From DATBGO01 sp050011895 (GTDB lineage: Bacteria > Actinomycetota > Actinomycetes > Streptosporangiales > Streptosporangiaceae), in the NCBI GenBank assembly GCA_050011895.1, contig JBEKIF010000040.1:1-38693 (forward strand): a stretch of DNA of 38,693 nt, written 5' to 3'. Made by a program: the position numbers and the translations under genes. Below the pieces are notes generated by a model. That model was not told the DNA's origin. It searched no databases and saw only the letters and a list, made by a program, of their open reading frames with translations. Below, piece after piece: positions 24,853 to 33,247 of this stretch (the stretch's first letter is position 1; every line of letters begins with the position of its first letter).

Positions 24853-24972
24853 ATGACGGCAGTCATCTTGAGGCGTGCATGGAGATCTGGCGCTAACCCT
24901 GAAAGGATCTCCACATTACTAATGCCGACCCCGCGCCGGGCACGCCAGCGGGCTGAAGGGAGCCGTTCATGA
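24853..24972 (+). CDS. Possible leader peptide (39 aa) overlapping the MaoC start
   Basis: Just after the predicted transcription start an ATG at 24853 opens a 39-codon, Arg-rich frame (MTAVILRRAWRSGANPERIS and further) whose TGA overlaps the ATG of the MaoC gene as ATGA, allowing translational coupling. Within it, TGGAGATC (24880-24887) pairs perfectly with GATCTCCA (24906-24913), an 8-bp hairpin in the leader. No clear ribosome-binding site precedes the ATG, so the leader may instead be untranslated. The peptide resembles nothing known to me. Confidence 0.25.
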   Translation: MTAVILRRAWRSGANPERISTLLMPTPRRARQRAEGSRS

Positions 24973-25424
24973 GCACTAAGAGCACCGTCGACGGGCTGAC
25001 CAGCCTGGTCGGCAGCGAGCTGGGGGTCAGCGACTGGCTTGAGATCAGCCAGGAGCGGATTCAGACGTTCGCGGACGCGACCGATGACCAGCAGTGGATT
25101 CACGTTGATCCCGAGCGCGCCGCCGCGGGCCCGTTCGGCGCCCCGATCGCGCATGGCTACCTGACACTGTCCCTGCTCGTCCCGCTGTTCGCCCAGGTCT
25201 TCACGGTTACCGATGCCGTCATGGGGGTGAACTACGGCCTGAACAAGGCGCGTTTCCCTTCCCCGGTCCCCGTGGGGTCAAGGATCCGGCTGCGGGCCGC
25301 GGTGGCGGGTGCCGAGGAGGTGGCAGGCGGGGTTCAGGTGAGCGTCGACTGCACCGTCGAGATAGAGGGCGCGGCCAAGCCGGCCTGCGTGGCCCAGGCG
25401 ATTTACCGGTGGTACCGCGGCTGA
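24969..25424 (+). CDS. MaoC-family (R)-enoyl-CoA hydratase
   Basis: A 151-residue hot-dog-fold hydratase. It has the hydratase-2 motif region ATDDQQWIHVDPERA, with catalytic Asp and His, followed by G-P-F-G-A-P-I-A-H-G-Y-L-T-L-S-L, and the later VNYGLNKARFPSPVPVG strand. Such enzymes add water to 2-enoyl-CoA giving the (R)-3-hydroxyacyl-CoA. The length is right for a single-domain actinobacterial MaoC (about 150). The ATG at 24969 is preceded by GAAGGGAG. It has its own strong promoter and leader, and by context could act after the acyl-CoA ligase in the same pathway. Confidence 0.9.
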   Translation: MSTKSTVDGLTSLVGSELGVSDWLEISQERIQTFADATDDQQWIHVDPERAAAGPFGAPIAHGYLTLSLLVPLFAQVFTVTDAVMGVNYGLNKARFPSPVPVGSRIRLRAAVAGAEEVAGGVQVSVDCTVEIEGAAKPACVAQAIYRWYRG

Positions 25425-25505
25425 CGGCAGCTACGATGCGGACCCGGACCCGGACCCGGCCGACCGCCGGGCCTGCATCGCACGGCCTGCAGCGACGCTA
25501 GCTAA

Positions 25506-25531
25506 CCTCCGCGGCCAGAGTCCCGCGGAGG
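25506..25531. terminator. GC-rich hairpin between convergent genes
   Basis: CCTCCGCGG (25506-25514) pairs exactly with CCGCGGAGG (25523-25531) around eight bases. It lies between the convergent MaoC and VIT1-type genes and could serve as a two-way terminator. Upstream, at about 25440-25458, a GGACCC triplet repeat is also present. Confidence 0.45.
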
Positions 25532-25580
25532 GCAGCTGCGGCTGTCCTGATCTCACTGGCTCCGGCGGCCACTGGGACTG

Positions 25581-26330
25581 CTAAGTGACATGGCCGCCGA
25601 TCAGGGCGCCGACGCCGAACGTCACGCTGACGGCGAGGCCGCCCAGGAGGAGCTGGCGCAGTCCCGAGCGCAGTACCGGTCGGCCGGTGAGCCGCCCCAC
25701 CACCATCCCGCCTGCGACGAGCGCCACCACGGTAATCCCCAGGGTGGCGGTCAACGCTGGCAGGCCAACCAGCCAGGGCAGCAGCGGCACGAGGGCCCCG
25801 ACGGAGAACGAGAGCAGCGACGCCACCCCGGCCAGCACCGCAGACGGCAGCTCCTGCGGGTCGACGCCCAGCTCCTCGCGGGTATGCACGCGCAGCGCGA
25901 TGTCCGGGTTCTTGGACACCGCGGCAGCCATCCGGGCCGCGGTGTCCAGGTCGGCACCGTAGCTGCGGAAATAGGTGGCAAGCTCAGCCTGCTCGATCGC
26001 GGGGAACCGGGCGTGCATGCTGCGTTCGAGCGCGACTTCGGCGTGCACCAGCTCGTTCTGGTTGGTCACCGACACATACTCCCCGGTACCCATCGAGAAC
26101 GCGCCGGCCACTAGCGCGGCGAGGCCGGTCAGCACGACCGCCTGCGCGGACGCCTTGCCACCGGCGAGCCCGGCGATCAGCGACGCATTCGTCACCAGGC
26201 CGTCCACTGCCCCGAATACCGTGGGCCGCAACCACCCGCCAGACACGTTGCGATGCCGGTGCGACCACCGTGCCAGCGCTGCTGCGTCGGCCACCGGCTG
26301 CGCCGGCCCGGGCATGTCCTCGCCTGCCAC
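25581..26330 (-). CDS. VIT1/CCC1-family iron/manganese transporter
   Basis: A 249-residue member of the VIT1/CCC1 family, which exports or stores Fe2+ or Mn2+ by proton exchange. Seen are the first helix FGAVDGLVTNASLIAGLAGG, the second helix region with FSMGTGEYVSV and the conserved Glu, a cytoplasmic metal-binding helical part (EVALERSMHARFPAIEQAEL to about residue 155) with several acidic residues, and three C-terminal helices. The start is taken at GTG 26330, which has GGAGG ten bases upstream; the frame opens at 26369 without such a site. It is divergent from the histidine kinase gene. Confidence 0.88.
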   Translation of the reverse strand: MAGEDMPGPAQPVADAAALARWSHRHRNVSGGWLRPTVFGAVDGLVTNASLIAGLAGGKASAQAVVLTGLAALVAGAFSMGTGEYVSVTNQNELVHAEVALERSMHARFPAIEQAELATYFRSYGADLDTAARMAAAVSKNPDIALRVHTREELGVDPQELPSAVLAGVASLLSFSVGALVPLLPWLVGLPALTATLGITVVALVAGGMVVGRLTGRPVLRSGLRQLLLGGLAVSVTFGVGALIGGHVT

Positions 26331-26518
26331 ATGCCGGATTATCCTCCGCCGCGCAGCGCGGCCCGCCATCTGCCGGTAACTGCCGCGCCGGGGCGTCCCG
26401 GCCGCGGGCGCGCGGCACCGACGTCAACCTCAACGGCGGCCGATGGCACGAAGCTCACTGGCGGCGACACGCCTCGGGCGACCGTCGCCACAGCAGAGGC
26501 GCCCGGATCGGTGACCCG

Positions 26519-26530
26519 TGACATATGTCA
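26519..26530. promoter_or_regulatory. 12-bp palindrome between VIT1-type gene and kinase gene
   Basis: TGACATATGTCA is a perfect palindrome in a 378-base region (26331-26708) that holds no gene. It stands about 180 bases before the histidine kinase gene and equally far from the transporter start. NarL/DesR-type regulators often bind such short dyads, so it could be a site for the response regulator encoded next door; that is inference only. Confidence 0.4.
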
Positions 26531-26711
26531 TGGCGCCTGCTGGCGGTAGCGCACTGCCGCCGGGCACCAGCCGGATGGTCGTATGTGGATACCGACGGCC
26601 TGAGCCGACGGTGAACATCGAGACCTAGCTGGGGCCGAGCCGCACGGGTACGCTCCAGCCGGGCGCCGTGGCAGCATGGAAAAGACGTAGGACGGTTGAG
26701 GTGAGGACGTG

Positions 26712-28157
26712 ATGGTGGGCTCTGGCGAGCACACATCGGGTGCCCGGATATCCGGCAACGATCAGGCGTCCGGCGGCCGGGACACCCGGCGGCCGAGCAT
26801 TACCTACAGCGGGATACGCGGCCAGCTGGCGCCCGGGCGGGGCGGCGGCCCGATGCGGTGGTTCTTCTCGGCGATCTGGCTCGTTTACCTTATCCAGCCG
26901 GTCTCCGGCCTGTTCGGTCACCACAATTCGGCGGCCTGGATCGCCGGAGGGCTCGCGATCACGGTGGCGTTCTGTGTCACCTACGTCGCGGTGGTCGGCA
27001 CCTGGGATCGCGCTCCCCGGCTGGCGATATGGGGGCTTGGCGTCATCTCCGCGCTGGCCGTGCTGGCCTGCGTGGTGTACGGCTCGGACTGGCTGGCGTT
27101 CTGGATTTACGTGAGTGCGGCCATGGGCTGCGCCTTTCCCGGGCGGCGTGGCGCTATGCTGGCCGTCCTCGGCGTCAGCGCCTGCTATGCGGTGCTGGGG
27201 TGGCTGACCCATGCCACCACGGGCAACTTCCTCATCACCTTGCTGCCCGTGGTGCTGATCGGCTGGGCCATGATCGGTTTCCGGATGCAGATCATGCTGA
27301 CGCGGGAGCTCAGCCAGGCGCGCGAGACCGTCGCGAAGCTGGCAGCCAACGAGGAACGGCTGCGGCTGGCCCGGGATATGCACGACCTGACCGGACAGTC
27401 GCTCTCCCTGATCACGCTCAAATCAGACCTCGTACGGAAGATGCTGGCCAGGCTGCCGCAGACGCGCGAGCGCGACGCGGCGCTGAGCGAGGTTGGCGAT
27501 ATCGGCCGGGTCAGCCGGCAGACCCTGCACGACATCAGGGAAGCGGTCACCGGATACCGGCGTCCGACGCTCGCCATCGAGATCATCACGGCGCGGGGCG
27601 CGCTGGAGTCGGCCGGCATACAGCTGGACGACGATCCGGCCCTGACGCTGCGATCCGGTTCTTTTGGCGCCGACGCGGAAGCGGCGCTGGCGTGGTGCCT
27701 GCGTGAGGCCGTCACCAACGTGATCCGCCATTCGGGCGCGAAGAACTGCCGGGTACAGCTGACGCTACGGGACGGCGAGGTGTCCCTTGACGTCAGCGAC
27801 GATGGCGTCGGGCTCGGCGGCCGGGAAAACCGGGCGGATGCCGATGGCCGCGGGCTCAGCGGCCGGGCAGACCGGGCAGACCGGGCGGATGCCGCTGGCC
27901 CGGAGCCGGCCGGGATGACTGCGGCCGGTAGCGGGCTGCGCGGCATGTCCGAGCGGCTGGCCGCGATGGGCGGCAGGCTGTCGCTCGGGACCAGCGACGC
28001 GGGCGGCCGCGGCTTCCGGGTCGTCGCGACCGTGCCCGATCCCTCGGCGCCGCCTCCCGACGACGACCAGGACGGCGCGGCTGCGCCCGGTCCACGGGCG
28101 GCAGTCGCCGACGGCAGTGATTCGCCGCCTGCGAACGTGGGGGTGCGGACGGCGTGA
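26712..28157 (+). CDS. Sensor histidine kinase, NarL/DesK type
   Basis: A 481-residue membrane sensor. After a polar N-terminus, five or six hydrophobic helices (about 50-70, 75-97, 105-125, 128-142, 149-166, 174-192) form the input part, as in DesK-like kinases that sense membrane or cell-wall state. Then comes a HisKA_3 dimerisation domain with the phosphoacceptor block LARDMHDLTGQSLSLI (His about 224) and a HATPase_c domain with EAVTNVIRHSGAKN (N box), VSDDGVGLGG (G1) and GLRGMSERLAAMGG (G2). A short Gly/Arg/Asp repeat (GRADRADRADAAG) interrupts the ATPase lid. The C-terminal 50 residues are disordered. ATG 26712 or GTG 26709 may start it. It overlaps the response regulator gene by four bases. 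Confidence 0.9.
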   Translation: MVGSGEHTSGARISGNDQASGGRDTRRPSITYSGIRGQLAPGRGGGPMRWFFSAIWLVYLIQPVSGLFGHHNSAAWIAGGLAITVAFCVTYVAVVGTWDRAPRLAIWGLGVISALAVLACVVYGSDWLAFWIYVSAAMGCAFPGRRGAMLAVLGVSACYAVLGWLTHATTGNFLITLLPVVLIGWAMIGFRMQIMLTRELSQARETVAKLAANEERLRLARDMHDLTGQSLSLITLKSDLVRKMLARLPQTRERDAALSEVGDIGRVSRQTLHDIREAVTGYRRPTLAIEIITARGALESAGIQLDDDPALTLRSGSFGADAEAALAWCLREAVTNVIRHSGAKNCRVQLTLRDGEVSLDVSDDGVGLGGRENRADADGRGLSGRADRADRADAAGPEPAGMTAAGSGLRGMSERLAAMGGRLSLGTSDAGGRGFRVVATVPDPSAPPPDDDQDGAAAPGPRAAVADGSDSPPANVGVRTA

Positions 28158-28849
28158 CGCGATCCAACCAGCGTGCCGAAATGACAGGCCGGACGGAGCC
28201 CGGCGCCTCGTGCGTGCCTGCTGAGCCGGTTCAGCGCATCCGCGTGCTGCTGGCCGAAGATCAGGCCATGATCCGCCAGGCCCTCGCGGCGCTGCTGTCG
28301 TTCGAGGACGACATCGAGGTTGTCGTGCAGGTCGGCAGGGGAGACGAGGTCGTGCCCGCCGCGGCCAAGCACGAGGTCGATGTCGCGCTGCTGGACATCG
28401 AGATGCCCGGCATGGACGGCCTGGCTGCCGCGGCCGAGCTCCGGCGCGCGAAACCGGCAGTGAAGATCGTGATCCTGACGACGTTCGGGCGGCCCGGTTT
28501 CCTGCGCCGCGCGATGGAATCAGGCGTGTCAGGGTTCCTGGTCAAGGACTCCCCGGCGGACAAGCTTGCCGCGACGGTCCGGCGGGTGCTCGCCGGCGGC
28601 CGGGTCATCGACCCCGACCTCGCCGCGTCCGCGCTGGCCGAGGGGATCAACCCGCTGACGCAGCGGGAACGTGACGTGCTCACGGCGTCCGCCGACGGCT
28701 CGTTCATCTCGGAGATCGCGGCCAGCCTGTACCTGTCCGAGGGCACGGTGCGCAACTACCTCTCGGCCTGTATCCAGAAGACCGGCGCGCGTAACCGCGT
28801 CGAGGCACTGCGGATCGCCGATGAACGCGGCTGGCTCAGCTGGTCGTAA
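28154..28849 (+). CDS. Response regulator, NarL/LuxR family
   Basis: A 231-residue regulator forming a pair with the kinase before it (GTGA overlap, so translationally coupled). The receiver domain starts near residue 28 (R-I-R-V-L-L-A-E-D-Q) with the acidic pocket ED, phosphoacceptor Asp 81 (LLDIEMPGMDG), Thr in ILTTFG and Lys 131 in FLVKDSP. The DNA-binding LuxR-type HTH is at about 165-225 (LTQRERDVLTASADGSFISE, then LSEGTVRNYLS). The receiver resembles DesR-type proteins. The extra 27 residues at the N-terminus may mean that translation begins at a later codon. Targets unknown; the palindrome upstream of the kinase gene is one candidate. Confidence 0.92.
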   Translation: MTRSNQRAEMTGRTEPGASCVPAEPVQRIRVLLAEDQAMIRQALAALLSFEDDIEVVVQVGRGDEVVPAAAKHEVDVALLDIEMPGMDGLAAAAELRRAKPAVKIVILTTFGRPGFLRRAMESGVSGFLVKDSPADKLAATVRRVLAGGRVIDPDLAASALAEGINPLTQRERDVLTASADGSFISEIAASLYLSEGTVRNYLSACIQKTGARNRVEALRIADERGWLSWS

Positions 28850-28889
28850 CGCGCTGCGCGGATGCCCCGGCAGCGGCAGCGGCGGCATC

Positions 28890-29071
28890 GTGCGGATTGC
28901 GATGCTGGGTCAGCTGGAGGTCCGCGGCTCGCGACGGACTTCGCGGCCGGCCGGGGTCATGCTCGACGCCGGCGGTGACAGGCTGGCGGCCTCATCGTCG
29001 CCGAGCCCGTCCGGTCACCGAGCGACACAGCAGCATGACGATGGTCGTCACGATCACGCTCGAGTGACCGC
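28890..29071 (+). pseudogene. Probable stump of a SARP/AfsR-type regulator gene
   Basis: Forty bases after the response regulator a GTG opens a frame reading VRIAMLGQLEVRG, which matches the almost invariant opening of BTAD/SARP regulators (M-R-I-A-V-L-G-P-L-E-V-R). The rest of the DNA-binding domain is not recognisable in this frame, although LDAGGDRLAA recalls a later piece of it. The frame closes at 29102, against the convergent pseudokinase gene. I read it as the 5' remnant of a regulator whose remainder was lost; the match is short, so confidence is limited. Confidence 0.35.
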
Positions 29072-31369
29072 TTACCGCGTTCCTTCCAGCTCGACGTTAT
29101 AGACCCTGGCCTCGAAGGTGCCTGCGGCGTTATGTGGCAGCCTGGTGAACCAGACCAGCACGTAACGGCCGTGAGCTGGCTTGGCGAGCCGCAGGTGAAC
29201 CTGGCCGCCCGCGCCGGTCACGTGAGCTACCGTATGCAGGCCCGCCAGCGAGGCACGGGTCGCGCCGACGCGCAGCTGGAAGTTGGCACCGACAGTGCGG
29301 CCGAGACTGATCCTGGCGCTTGTGATCGTCACCGCACGGCCCATGTCAATGAGCAGGCCGGTGCCGGGTTTCAGGTTCCCGAACCTCGCGCTGGTGTACC
29401 AGTCAGTGTGCCAGGCCGTGCCCGGGCTTGCGTCGATGGCCAGCCGCGCAAGCCGGGAGTTCTGGCCGCTGCTGCCGAAGGGGTCGAAGGTCACGGCCCT
29501 GACCGGCTTGAGCTGCTGGGAGCGACTGGCGGAGCCCGCGGGCCGGGCTGCGGGGACCGTGCCGCTGACAGGAGCAGAGAGCCCGGCGTGGTGCCGTGCG
29601 GTGCCTGCGGGCTGGCCGATGAGCCAGCCGGCCACTGCGCAGACGGCGAGCGCCAGAATGACGATCGCTATGCGTAGCCGCTTGGCCACCGGTGCCGCCG
29701 GAGCTGATAGCCGGGGCAAGCTGTCCGGCCGCGGTAGCCGGCTGCTGATCTCCGCGCGGCTCCGTGCCGCGGTCCCGGCCAGCCTTGTCGCCAGAACGTG
29801 CAATTGTGGTCGCATCGAGGCCGGCGCAGCGGGCGGCGCTGGTCCCAAGACCGGCTCGGATTTCGGTGTCTCGGACTTCGGTGCCTGCGAGGTTGGCGCC
29901 TCGGCCGGGGAGCTCGCCGAAGAGCTCCGTGAGGCGAGCGGCGGGATAGGCACCGGCGCGGTAGCGGCTGTTTCGTCGGCGGCGGGCTCCGGTGGTGCAG
30001 GAGCAACTGGCCATTCGTCGGCGGCGGGCTCCGGTGGTGCGGGAGCGGCCGGCCATTTGTCGGCGGCGGGCTCCGGTGGTGCGGGAGCCGTTGGCCAGAG
30101 GTCAGGGTCCGGGGGTGCGGGAGCTGTTGGCCAGACGTCGTCGTCGTCCCATTGTGCGGGAGCGGCTGGCCAGGCGCTGGCTTGGTCTGGTGGTGCGGGA
30201 GCGGCCGGCCAGGTGCCGGCGTCGTCCGGTGGCTCCGGAGATGATGCCGGGGCGTCCGCCGACGGGGACGGCGGCAGCGTCCCCGGCCACACCAGGGTCG
30301 ACGGCACCGGGCCGGCCGGTGCCGACTCGGCGGGCACCGCGGCAAACGGCTGTGTATATGACGGCTGTGTATGTGACGGCTGTGTATATGACGGCAGTGA
30401 GCCGAGCGGCTGGGTGTCCTCGCTCGGGTGCACGATAGCGCCGAGCGCGACGGCGAGTCCGGCCGGGCTGAGAATCGGCGGGCCGTAGCCGCTGGCCTCA
30501 CCAAACAGCGCCCGGCAGGTTACCGCGTCGATGTCGCCGGACAGCCCGGTCCTGACCCGGCTGGGGCCGTCCGCCCGGCCGCCGGACCGCGGCGCCGGAG
30601 GCAGTCTGGTCGGCTCGTCGCCTGGCCAGTATCCGGTGAGCGCCGCATACAGGAGGCTGGCCAGGCCCCGGGTGTCGGCTGCCACCGGGCTGTCGCCGTG
30701 TGCGAGTTGCTCGGCCGCCCCGGTGAGCGCCGCCGCGGTCCCCAGCCCGCTGATCTTCACCTCGCCCCACTGGTTACACCACAGCGAGTCCGGGGTCAGG
30801 CACAGGTGCGCCAACCCGGCCGCATGCGCGACCGTCAGAGCGCCGGCCGCCTCCGCGATGAGTTCGGCGGCGCGCACGGGATCGACTGGACCGGCCGCGA
30901 TGAGGTCGCTGAGCGGCTCACCGGACGGCCACTCGGTGACGATGTAGGGACGCTCGCCGCGATCGTCGGCGTCGAAGACCTGGACCAGCCGCGAATCGGT
31001 TAGCTGGGCTGCTGACCTGGCGGCCTGGACAGCGGCGGCGGTGCGGAGGGAGCCAGGGGCCAGGGTGCAGACGGTGACGGTGCGGACGAGGGACTCATCG
31101 GTCGCCCTCCAGGCCGATGATCCATCCTGCTCGCTGAGCCGCTGCTCCAGCCGGTACCGCCCGGCCAGCGGCCCGTCGCCGCCGCTCAGGAGTGCGTCAA
31201 GGGTTGTGGTGCCGGGTTCCTCCAGATCGTCCGGCCGGCCCCCGGACCTCGTTTCATGCCTTGAACTGCCGCTGGGACGGCGGCCCGCGTTACGGTGCGG
31301 GCGATGCCCGCCGGCCAGGCCGGACCTTGCGGATGAGCCCGCGTCCCCACCCGCTGATCCTCGTGCCAT
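29072..31369 (-). CDS. Membrane-anchored pseudokinase with Pro-rich linker and discoidin-like C-terminus
   Basis: A 765-residue protein resembling the pseudokinases that accompany MurJ (MviN) in actinobacteria. The N-terminal kinase-like domain (about 70-315) lacks the Gly-rich loop, has Cys in place of the ATP-binding Lys (RTVTVCTLAPG), replaces HRD by H-L-C-L-T-P-D-S-L and DFG by S-G-L-G, so it should be inactive. A long linker carries six W-P-x-A-P-A repeats, then Ser/Lys-rich sequence. One membrane helix follows (IAIVILALAVCAVAGWLIG, about residue 570) and an extracytoplasmic domain resembling F5/8-type carbohydrate-binding modules (DMGRAVTITSARISLG). ATG 31369 is preferred over 31378 for its spacing from GGGGAG. 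No murJ gene is adjacent. Confidence 0.75.
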   Translation of the reverse strand: MARGSAGGDAGSSARSGLAGGHRPHRNAGRRPSGSSRHETRSGGRPDDLEEPGTTTLDALLSGGDGPLAGRYRLEQRLSEQDGSSAWRATDESLVRTVTVCTLAPGSLRTAAAVQAARSAAQLTDSRLVQVFDADDRGERPYIVTEWPSGEPLSDLIAAGPVDPVRAAELIAEAAGALTVAHAAGLAHLCLTPDSLWCNQWGEVKISGLGTAAALTGAAEQLAHGDSPVAADTRGLASLLYAALTGYWPGDEPTRLPPAPRSGGRADGPSRVRTGLSGDIDAVTCRALFGEASGYGPPILSPAGLAVALGAIVHPSEDTQPLGSLPSYTQPSHTQPSYTQPFAAVPAESAPAGPVPSTLVWPGTLPPSPSADAPASSPEPPDDAGTWPAAPAPPDQASAWPAAPAQWDDDDVWPTAPAPPDPDLWPTAPAPPEPAADKWPAAPAPPEPAADEWPVAPAPPEPAADETAATAPVPIPPLASRSSSASSPAEAPTSQAPKSETPKSEPVLGPAPPAAPASMRPQLHVLATRLAGTAARSRAEISSRLPRPDSLPRLSAPAAPVAKRLRIAIVILALAVCAVAGWLIGQPAGTARHHAGLSAPVSGTVPAARPAGSASRSQQLKPVRAVTFDPFGSSGQNSRLARLAIDASPGTAWHTDWYTSARFGNLKPGTGLLIDMGRAVTITSARISLGRTVGANFQLRVGATRASLAGLHTVAHVTGAGGQVHLRLAKPAHGRYVLVWFTRLPHNAAGTFEARVYNVELEGTR
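29969..30211 (-). repeat. Coding repeats in the pseudokinase linker
   Basis: Six imperfect copies of a 36-42 bp unit encode W-P-(A/T/V)-A-P-A-P-P followed by acidic residues; the last three copies (E-P-A-A-D-K/E) are nearly identical in DNA. A second array at about 30344-30391 repeats a 15-bp unit three times and encodes Y/H-T-Q-P. Such arrays change length easily between strains. Confidence 0.75.
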
Positions 31370-31490
31370 GACGTTCATCTCCCCGCACCGCTCGCAGCAA
31401 AACCGCCGACGCTGGCCGCAAGTGGAGCCATTGGTCCACGCGCCCGGCCTGCTAGCAGCCGATCACCTGCGGGCTTGCCGTGCCGCCGCA

Positions 31491-31517
31491 TTGACCGGCC
31501 GCCTGGCGTTCTAGGGT
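31491..31517 (+). promoter_or_regulatory. Possible pgm promoter
   Basis: TTGACC (31491-31496) and TAGGGT (31512-31517) lie 15 bases apart, about 100 bases before the pgm start. The spacing is short for a sigma-70 promoter, so the call is tentative. Confidence 0.3.
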
Positions 31518-31615
31518 TACATGGAGGCATGCGCCCTGGCTCTCCATGCAGTGTCGCTCGGTCCGTCCCGTCCGCCTGGTCTCTACCGACTTTAACCTGG
31601 CAGGAGGAGTAGCCC

Positions 31616-33247
31616 GTGCAGGTGAATAATCGGGCCGGGCAGCCGGCGGCCCAATCCGACCTCGTCGACGTCGCTGGGCTGGTGACCGCTTACTACGCGC
31701 AGCACCCGGATCCGGCCGAGCCTGCGCAGCAGGTGTCCTTCGGCACGTCCGGCCATCGAGGCTCGGCGCTGCGGGCCTCGTTCAACGATGACCACATCGC
31801 CGCGACAACGCAGGCGATCTGCGATTACCGCGCCAGCAGCGGCAGCACCGGCCCCTTGTTCCTTGGCCGCGACACGCATGCGCTGTCCGAGCCGGCCTTC
31901 GTCACCGCGCTGGAGGTGCTCGCCGCCAACGACGTCCGGGTACTGATCGACAGCAGGGACGGTTACACGCCGACGCCCGCGCTCTCGCGCGCGATTTTGC
32001 TCTATAACGAAGACCGCGCGGATGGCCTCGCCGACGGGATCGTGGTCACTCCGTCGCATAACCCGCCGGAAGATGGCGGCTTCAAGTACAACCCGCCCGA
32101 CGGCGGCCCCGCTGGTACCCAGATCACCTCGGTGATCCAGGATCGGGCCAATGAACTGCTCCGCGACGGCCTGACGGCGGTCCGCAGGATGCATTACGCG
32201 CCGGCCAGGGCGGCCGCCGGACGGCACGACTTCCTCGATGAGTACGTATCGGGGCTGCCTGCCGTGGTCGAGCTCGACGCGGTGCGCGCCGCCGGAGTGC
32301 GGATCGGCGCTGATCCGCTGGGCGGGGCCAGCGTCGGCTACTGGGGCGAGATCGGCGACCGGTTCGGGCTTGACCTGACGGTGGTTAACCCGGCGGTGGA
32401 TCCCACCTTCGGGTTCATGACCCTGGACTGGGACGGCCGGATCCGGATGGACTGCTCGTCGCCGTACGCGATGGCCTCGCTGATCGGCCGCCGGGCCGAG
32501 TTCGCCATCGCGACGGGTAACGACACCGACGCGGACAGGCACGGCATCGTGACCCCGGACGCGGGCCTGCTCAACCCCAACCACTACCTTGCCGCGGCCA
32601 TCGACTACCTCTACCGGCATCGGGAGAACTGGCCGGGCGGCGCCGCCGTGGGCAAGACCATGGTCAGTTCCTCCATCATCGACCGGGTCGCCGAGGCGGC
32701 CGGGCGGCGGCTGCTCGAGGTGCCGGTCGGGTTCAAGTGGTTCGTGCCCGGCCTGCTGGACGGGACCGTTGCCTTCGGCGGCGAGGAGAGCGCGGGTGCG
32801 TCCTTCCTGCGCAGCGACGGGCGGGTCTGGACGACCGACAAGGACGGCATCATCCTGGCGCTGCTCGCCTCCGAGATCACCGCCGTCACCGGCAGCACGC
32901 CCGCCGAGCGCTACCGGGAACTGACCGCGAAGCTCGGCGACCCCGCCTACGCCCGGATTGACGCCCCGGCCACCCGCGAGCAGAAGGCGTCCCTGGCCAG
33001 GCTGGCCCCCGACCAGGTCAGCGCCGGTGAGCTTGGCGGTGAGCCGGTGCTGAGCCGGCTCACAAGGGCGCCGGGCAACGGCGAGCCGCTCGGCGGGCTG
33101 AAGGTGATCACCGCCTCCGGCTGGTTCGCCGCCCGGCCGTCAGGGACGGAGGACGTCTACAAGCTCTACGCCGAGTCGTTCCGCGGACCCGATCACCTCG
33201 CCCGCATCCAGGATGAGGCCAGGCAGATCCTCGAAACCGTACTCTGA
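31616..33247 (+). CDS. pgm: Phosphoglucomutase (alpha-D-glucose phosphate-specific)
   Basis: A 543-residue phosphoglucomutase that interconverts glucose 1- and 6-phosphate. The entry segment SFGTSGHRGSALRASFN, the active-site loop TPSHNPPEDGGFKYNPPDGG with phosphoserine S147, the metal loop TGNDTDADRHGIV, the sugar-binding FGGEESAGASF and the phosphate-binding RPSGTEDVYKLYAESF are all present and in order. The length is that of the bacterial Pgm group (about 545). The GTG at 31616 follows GGAGGAG. It feeds glucose 1-phosphate to GlgC and to UDP-glucose synthesis. Divergent from the pseudokinase gene. Confidence 0.95.
   Translation: MQVNNRAGQPAAQSDLVDVAGLVTAYYAQHPDPAEPAQQVSFGTSGHRGSALRASFNDDHIAATTQAICDYRASSGSTGPLFLGRDTHALSEPAFVTALEVLAANDVRVLIDSRDGYTPTPALSRAILLYNEDRADGLADGIVVTPSHNPPEDGGFKYNPPDGGPAGTQITSVIQDRANELLRDGLTAVRRMHYAPARAAAGRHDFLDEYVSGLPAVVELDAVRAAGVRIGADPLGGASVGYWGEIGDRFGLDLTVVNPAVDPTFGFMTLDWDGRIRMDCSSPYAMASLIGRRAEFAIATGNDTDADRHGIVTPDAGLLNPNHYLAAAIDYLYRHRENWPGGAAVGKTMVSSSIIDRVAEAAGRRLLEVPVGFKWFVPGLLDGTVAFGGEESAGASFLRSDGRVWTTDKDGIILALLASEITAVTGSTPAERYRELTAKLGDPAYARIDAPATREQKASLARLAPDQVSAGELGGEPVLSRLTRAPGNGEPLGGLKVITASGWFAARPSGTEDVYKLYAESFRGPDHLARIQDEARQILETVL

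Noticed and set aside
31592..32620. 342-codon open frame on the minus strand
   Set aside because: Antisense to pgm, which is complete and conserved.
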